Shown here: positions 14,729 through 19,133 of the stretch, one piece after another | Numbering within the stretch: position 1 is the stretch's first letter | Layout: every line of letters begins with the position of its first letter | NCBI GenBank assembly: GCA_913009765.1 | Contig: CAJVYT010000033.1 | Coordinates: forward strand, 1-19,133 | DNA length: 19,133 nt | Direction of reading: 5' to 3' | Source of the DNA: an uncultured candidate division Zixibacteria bacterium | GTDB lineage: Bacteria > Zixibacteria > MSB-5A5 > GN15 > FEB-12 | Notes under the pieces: generated by a model | The model's input: the letters and a program-made list of their open reading frames with translations, nothing else | Database searches by the model: none | Told to the model about the DNA's origin: nothing | Translations under genes and position numbers: made by a program

Positions 14729-15659
14729 ATTTTTTCTCCTGATACTTCTTATAAGTCTGTTCTTCTCCGGGAATCTTTTTGCTCAATCATCTTTGAAAAA
14801 ACAGGTCGATTCCCTGTTTGTAATTGCATCATCCGGTGAACTTAAATATCGTGATTTAGTAAAACCGACAATTGAAGAACTCGCAAATTTAGGCAAAGAT
14901 ATCGTTCCTATCTTAGTTGATAAACTGGATACAAAATCAGCCCGTGAAAGACTAACTATTGTAAATATCTTTAAAAAAATAGGTTCTGATGCAGTCCCTT
15001 ATTTGATTACATCTTTAAAAAATCCAAACGGACTTATTGTACAGCGGGTCTGTTGGGCTTTAGGTGATATAAAAGACTCATCGGCGGTTGATGCTTTGAT
15101 AGCTGTAAGCAGCCATTCAAGGTGGCAGGTACGAGATCAAGCAGTTGGTGCCTTAGGTGATATTGCGGACAACAAAGCTGATGATATTATTTTGATGTCA
15201 TTTGATGATACCATTGGTCAAGTGCGAAAAGCGGCAGCGGTATCATCGGGGAAAATGCATATTTTAGAATCTGTCTCTCCGCTTATTCATCAATTAGGTG
15301 ATGAATTTTACGGAGCAAGAATGTCAGCGGCTGAAGCTCTTTTAAAGCTTGATTCATCGTATGTTTCTGAATCTCTTGGTGATTCTCTGAATTCTGAGAA
15401 TAGCTTTGTCCGTTCATTAGGATGTTCCATATTAGGTAAAATCGCAACTGACCAAGCAATTGATATATTATACCAAACTTTTCTAAACTCATCGGGTGAT
15501 TTAAAACTGTATACAGCTTTAGCACTGATTGAGGCTGATTCTTCAAATTTATGTGGTTATCAACATATGATAACTACATCTGATTTTGATAGACTGTCAT
15601 TCTTAAAAATACAGTCAGCTATTCAAACAGCCAAAATAAAAAACGAATTTCAAAATTAA
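14718..15659 (+). CDS. Exported HEAT-repeat protein
   Basis: This 313-residue protein has a signal peptide (MKNKFFLLILLISLFFSGNLFAQ) and then about six HEAT/PBS-lyase-type helical repeats, for example GSDAVPYLITSLKNPNGLI, VQRVCWALGDIKDSSAVDAL, VRDQAVGALGDIADNKADD and VRKAAAVSSGKMHILESV. HEAT repeats form a curved solenoid that binds other proteins, and no catalytic motif is visible. The start overlaps the GND-repeat gene by 11 bases with GAGG in front, so the two are made together and both are exported. A physical complex of the two proteins is a reasonable inference. A lipobox is absent, so it is probably periplasmic or secreted. Confidence 0.85.
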   Translation: MKNKFFLLILLISLFFSGNLFAQSSLKKQVDSLFVIASSGELKYRDLVKPTIEELANLGKDIVPILVDKLDTKSARERLTIVNIFKKIGSDAVPYLITSLKNPNGLIVQRVCWALGDIKDSSAVDALIAVSSHSRWQVRDQAVGALGDIADNKADDIILMSFDDTIGQVRKAAAVSSGKMHILESVSPLIHQLGDEFYGARMSAAEALLKLDSSYVSESLGDSLNSENSFVRSLGCSILGKIATDQAIDILYQTFLNSSGDLKLYTALALIEADSSNLCGYQHMITTSDFDRLSFLKIQSAIQTAKIKNEFQN

Positions 15660-15756
15660 AATTTAAGAAAAGTTCTAAAAATAACGCAATTTAGCCTATT
15701 TTTGTTAATTTAAATCAGTATCATACCGATATTCTAAAGTAAGAAAAGGACTTCTC

Positions 15757-17070
15757 ATGAATACTGATATTTATAACAAAATAATTGAAGATCACAAAGA
15801 ATTAACATCTCTTCCGCAAACCTTAACAGAGGTTTTGCGAATTTTAAAAGATGAGAACTCAAATTCCACCGACTTGGCAAATGTTATTTCACGTGACCCT
15901 GCTTTAACAGCAAAAATGCTTCGGATTGTAAACTCACCGTATTATGGAGCCGGACGCGAAATTACAACCCTCTCTCAGGCAGTTATGACTTTAGGAACTC
16001 GAGCGGTTTCTGCACTTACACTTTCGACATCAATTTATGATATGACTGACGGTTGGGAAACTTCTATTGAAAGAACCAGATTTTGGAGACATTCTCTTGA
16101 AGTAGCTGTTGCTGCTCGGTCGATAGCTGAAATTATTCGGTATCCACGTCTGGAGGAAGCTTTTATTGCAGGTATTTTACACGATATAGGACTTTTAGTA
16201 TTAGAAAAATCATTTCCTGATAAATTCAAGTCAATTTGGAATCTCGCCGAATCAGGCGACCATCTTATAGAACTTGAGGAAAACAGCTGGAGTACAAACC
16301 ATGCCCGAGTTGGACAGTTTTTATTAGAGCAGTGGCATATCCCGTCTGTTATCACAGGGGCAATAGGTCAACATCATAATAATTTTCCTTTAGATGAAGA
16401 TGATAAAGATTTCCTGCTTCCGCAAATTGTAGCTCTTGCGAACAAAATTGCTAAATTCACAACTCTTACTGTCTGTCACGATTCAGCGTATGATGTTGAA
16501 CAGAAAGAAATAATACGAAAAAATCTCAAAATCCCTGTTGAGCAAATGAGAGAGCTTGAAAAAAACCTTCTTAATCAAGTTGTAAATGAAGCGGAGTTTT
16601 TGGAAATAGAAATTGGCTCTTCCAGTGAAATTTTAATGGAAGCAAATAAAATGCTTTATCGTCAGTACATGACTGTAGAGAATCTACTTTCTGAAAATGC
16701 CAAAATGCAGCAGGAAGTTACTCAGGCTAAAATTGAAAAAGTATCACTTGAGGCTGTGAATACAATTACCGCAACATTTAATCATTATATCAATAATGCA
16801 GTTGCTACAATTCTCGGAAGAGCCCAATTACTTGAATTATCCCTTTCAAAAGGTGACATTGTTGATAAGAAAGATAAAATGGGTACTTCTTTAGAAATTA
16901 TAATATCAGGTGTTGATACTATTCAAATGGTTTTACAAGAACTCAGAAATCTTAGTAAATTTAAAACTATAGTATATCATGATGATACATATATTTTAGA
17001 TATTGAAAAGAAAATCAAAAAATCGTTAGAGCAACTCAAGCAGGAAGATAAAAACTTAGTCGTTTCTTAA
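15757..17070 (+). CDS. HDOD-domain protein with degenerate kinase H-box
   Basis: This is a 437-residue cytoplasmic signalling protein. Residues 15 to about 215 form an HDOD domain (LPQTLTEVLRILKD, ISRDPALTAKMLRIVNSPYYG) with an HD pair at H142-D143 (AGILHDIGLL). HDOD proteins act in regulatory networks, often near two-component or cyclic-nucleotide systems. Residues about 330-437 resemble a HisKA dimerisation helix pair: FNHYINNAVATILGRAQLLEL, with H343 in the position of the phosphorylated His (compare LAHEINNPL). No ATP-binding domain follows, so it may receive phosphate from another protein or only dimerise. The ribosome binding site AAAAGGA is seven bases upstream. It lies 97 bases after the HEAT gene, so it may or may not share its transcript, and it ends at its own terminator. 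Confidence 0.87.
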   Translation: MNTDIYNKIIEDHKELTSLPQTLTEVLRILKDENSNSTDLANVISRDPALTAKMLRIVNSPYYGAGREITTLSQAVMTLGTRAVSALTLSTSIYDMTDGWETSIERTRFWRHSLEVAVAARSIAEIIRYPRLEEAFIAGILHDIGLLVLEKSFPDKFKSIWNLAESGDHLIELEENSWSTNHARVGQFLLEQWHIPSVITGAIGQHHNNFPLDEDDKDFLLPQIVALANKIAKFTTLTVCHDSAYDVEQKEIIRKNLKIPVEQMRELEKNLLNQVVNEAEFLEIEIGSSSEILMEANKMLYRQYMTVENLLSENAKMQQEVTQAKIEKVSLEAVNTITATFNHYINNAVATILGRAQLLELSLSKGDIVDKKDKMGTSLEIIISGVDTIQMVLQELRNLSKFKTIVYHDDTYILDIEKKIKKSLEQLKQEDKNLVVS

Positions 17071-17100
17071 TTGTTATTTAAAAATTATTCCTAATATTTT

Positions 17101-17128
17101 AAAACCGGTCTGAGATCGGTTTTTTTTT
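17101..17128 (+). terminator. Rho-independent terminator after HDOD gene
   Basis: The stem AAAACCGGTC (17101-17110) pairs with GATCGGTTTT (17114-17123) around a three-base loop, with one G-T pair, and continues into a T run to 17128. The T run overlaps the stop codon of the convergent DUF4097-type gene. On the minus strand the trailing T run is short, so it mainly serves the plus strand. Confidence 0.85.
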
Positions 17129-19122
17129 ATTGGCTGTCTTTTATAATAATTGTTGCGTTTGTACCGGTGACTTGCAGTTTTTCTGATTTATTGCCTAAAG
17201 CAACAGATGTTCTTGTTAAGAAATCTTTTTTTTCAATTTTTGTATTGAAGCTATTTGAAATAGAACCACCGTTAGTTGATGCTTGTAAAGAGATGTTTGA
17301 TTGTTTAGGAAGTACAATATTTATCATACCATAATCGGAACGGATAACAGAACTGCCGCGTAAAGAATTATTGGCGACAAAATAAGTTTCTCCGCCGTAG
17401 TTGGAAAAATCAATAGTACCTTGAATATTGTGTGCCTTAATATTCCCATTTTTATTTTTAACAATCGTTTTACCTACTATTTCTGACAACATAATAGATG
17501 AATTTTTATTTTTTATATTAACAGAACCAACAACAGAACTAATGATAAACGGCTTAAAGGAACCTACTAAAGTTAAAGCTCCTGTTAAAGATTTTATAGT
17601 TGTTTTACCGTTTTTATTTTTAATATCAAGATTACCGATATGATTAAAAACAGTTATTTCACCGGAATTTGTTAACGAAGAATTCCCCCGACAATCTGAA
17701 ACTAAAATTGGAGCATGGGTGTTTGAAATTGTAAGGTTTGAGTTTGAGTTTTCTACAACTACTTTTCCCCGGTTACTTTTTATTTTCATATTCCCGTTAA
17801 TATTATTGAAATAATAGCTGCCATTTTTACCAGTAGAATTAATATTTCCGTAAATGTTCTCAACTATAATATCTGAATTTTTGGTACTGAGGGTGAGATT
17901 GTTTTTTATCTTTGAAACTTCCGTTGTACCAAACGAGTTTGTAATATCTAAGGTATTTCTTTTTGGTACGAATATCAGCATCTGACTGTTGGCGACTTGT
18001 ATTTTAGTATCGTGCAAACTCGGAAATTCTGAAGATATGTGTATGCCGGATTTGTCTGCTTTTAATTCCAAGGTAACTGATTCTAAAAAATCTTTGGCAT
18101 CTTTGTTATTATCTGAAATGACTTCATAAGAATATTCTGCCGTAACTTTGTTTCTATCCCATCCCACTACTTTTATATCTCCAAGATAATTATTAATAAA
18201 AATAGGGATTCTTGAAGATTTTACAAAAATAGAATCCTGATATTGATTGGATAAAACTGTTTTGTCACTATATCTATTATCAAATATATCTTGGGGGATT
18301 TCTGGAGGTGACGGAGGAGCGGGTTTGTCTGGAATTGAGATTTCTTTTTCAAGTGAATCAGTTGAAATTTTTATAGAAATCATCTTTTGAGGCAAATCTA
18401 TTGTAAAAACAAAATCAAGTATTTGCTCCAATTCTTTTTGCAACTTTTCTGTTTCAAGAAGTTCCCGCATCTGGGTTTCATCAAAGGTTATTTGCAAACT
18501 TTCCCCGGCCTCTAAAATACTATTAACTTCATCGTTTAATTGTTCCTGAAGTTTGTACATCTTTATTTGGTAATCTTCCTGCTGTTTTTCATCTTGACGT
18601 TCTTTTAGTAAAAATAATTTCATAGTAGGCAGAGATGATGTATAATCAGAAAGCTGAACTTCTATATCTTCGTTTAGAACATCTTTAATTCTTTCCAAGT
18701 CATATCGAAGAGTCCGAACATTTTTATATAACTTTCTCAGCGATTTATCTTTTTTTAATGTTTTTTCCTCTGTTTTTAAAGATGAAGTCAGTTGAGATAA
18801 ATTTTCTGAGAGTTTATCTACATCTATATAGTAGCTGCCTTTTTCAATTTTGATAAGCATTTTTAAAAGCAGATTTTGATATTTTTGTCCTTCAAAATTT
18901 TTATAGTCAGCAAAATAACTCAAATGGTTGCGGATTAAAAATTCTAAGTCTGAAATAATATCTTTGTAATCGTTAGCGGCTTGAAGTTCTGCTCTTGATA
19001 ATTGAATGTCTGAATTAATTCCCTCAGTGTCGGTTACATCAGGATCCGGCATTGGAAATACTCTTTGGGCAGATAAAGATTGACTCAGAATCAATAGAAG
19101 AGCAACAAGGAGGAGAGAGAAC
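17127..19122 (-). CDS. DUF4097-type exported protein with long helical N-terminal region, 5' partial
   Basis: The frame stays open to the adapter boundary and upstream codons spell FSLLLVALLLILSQSLSAQ, a signal peptide whose Met lies beyond the contig; a TTG at 19094 is therefore not the start. After the signal peptide come about 230 helical, Lys/Glu-rich residues, probably coiled coil, then a proline-rich linker (PDKPAPPSPPEIP). The C-terminal 370 or so residues have the DUF4097 pattern of short strands rich in Asn, Gly and Ser (GDIKVVGWDRNKV, TLDITNSFGTTEV, NLDIKNKNGKTTIK, IVKNKNGNIKAHN), which fits a right-handed beta-helix. DUF4097 proteins are often encoded near LiaF-like and other envelope-stress genes, and a LiaF-like gene lies at 7130. 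The role is unknown. It converges on the HDOD gene. Confidence 0.8.
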
Positions 19123-19133
19123 AGATCGGAAGA
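19123..19133. other. Illumina adapter remnant (not genomic)
   Basis: AGATCGGAAGA is the start of the standard Illumina adapter in read-through orientation. The genomic sequence ends at 19122. Together with the adapter at bases 1-19 it shows that the contig was built from untrimmed reads. Confidence 0.92.

Noticed and set aside
1..19133. CRISPR array, tRNA or rRNA genes
   Set aside because: No regularly spaced direct repeats, no cloverleaf with a GGTTCGA-type arm and no rRNA-like stretch was found by eye; a covariance search could still find a divergent tRNA.

Overview
The window is a 19.1 kb assembled fragment with sequencing-adapter sequence left on both ends: the first 19 bases match the end of the Illumina read-2 adapter and the last 11 match the start of the Illumina adapter in reverse complement. 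Genomic sequence therefore runs from 20 to 19122, and the outermost gene at each end is cut by the contig end. There is a sharp change in base composition at about 3365-3392. The left part (20 to ~3390) is roughly 50-60% G+C by hand count of sample lines; the rest is roughly 35-42% G+C. Either two unrelated DNA molecules were joined, or the left block is transferred DNA. Genes on the two sides should not be treated as one operon or one genome until this is checked.

Left part: the 3' part of a PilS/NtrB-type sensor kinase, a frameshifted remnant of an IS1-like transposase, and a radical SAM/SPASM protein. Its source organism cannot be named.

Right part: a diderm bacterium is suggested by a lipoprotein, several exported proteins and type IV pilins. 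The pilin N-termini, methylmalonyl-CoA genes, exported repeat proteins and low G+C remind me of uncultured FCB-type candidate phyla such as Zixibacteria or Marinimicrobia; this is only an impression. In order: (a) + strand, methylmalonyl-CoA mutase catalytic subunit, a lipoprotein and methylmalonyl-CoA epimerase, all overlapping; (b) - strand, a small LiaF-like membrane protein, a BlaI/MecI-type repressor and a membrane protein with a zinc finger on its tail, apparently one operon with a possible repressor operator in front; (c) - strand, a pseudopilin, then a 139-bp MITE-like palindromic element; (d) - strand, a URO-D/MtaA-type zinc methyltransferase overlapping a GAF/MsrC-like protein; (e) + strand, a PilR-type sigma-54 activator followed by two paralogous pilin genes, each with a -24/-12 sigma-54 promoter at GG-N10-GC spacing; (f) + strand, an exported protein with about eleven G-N-D-x-Y repeats of 26-27 residues, overlapping an exported HEAT-repeat protein; (g) + strand, an HDOD protein with a kinase-like H-box but no ATPase domain; (h) - strand, a long partial DUF4097-type exported protein.

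The clearest functional unit is the PilR/sigma-54/pilin module: the regulator is next to the promoters it would be expected to use. The best candidates for something undescribed are the GND-repeat/HEAT pair at 12791-15659 and the three-gene repressor/membrane cassette at 6018-7285. No tRNA, rRNA, CRISPR array or phage gene was seen.
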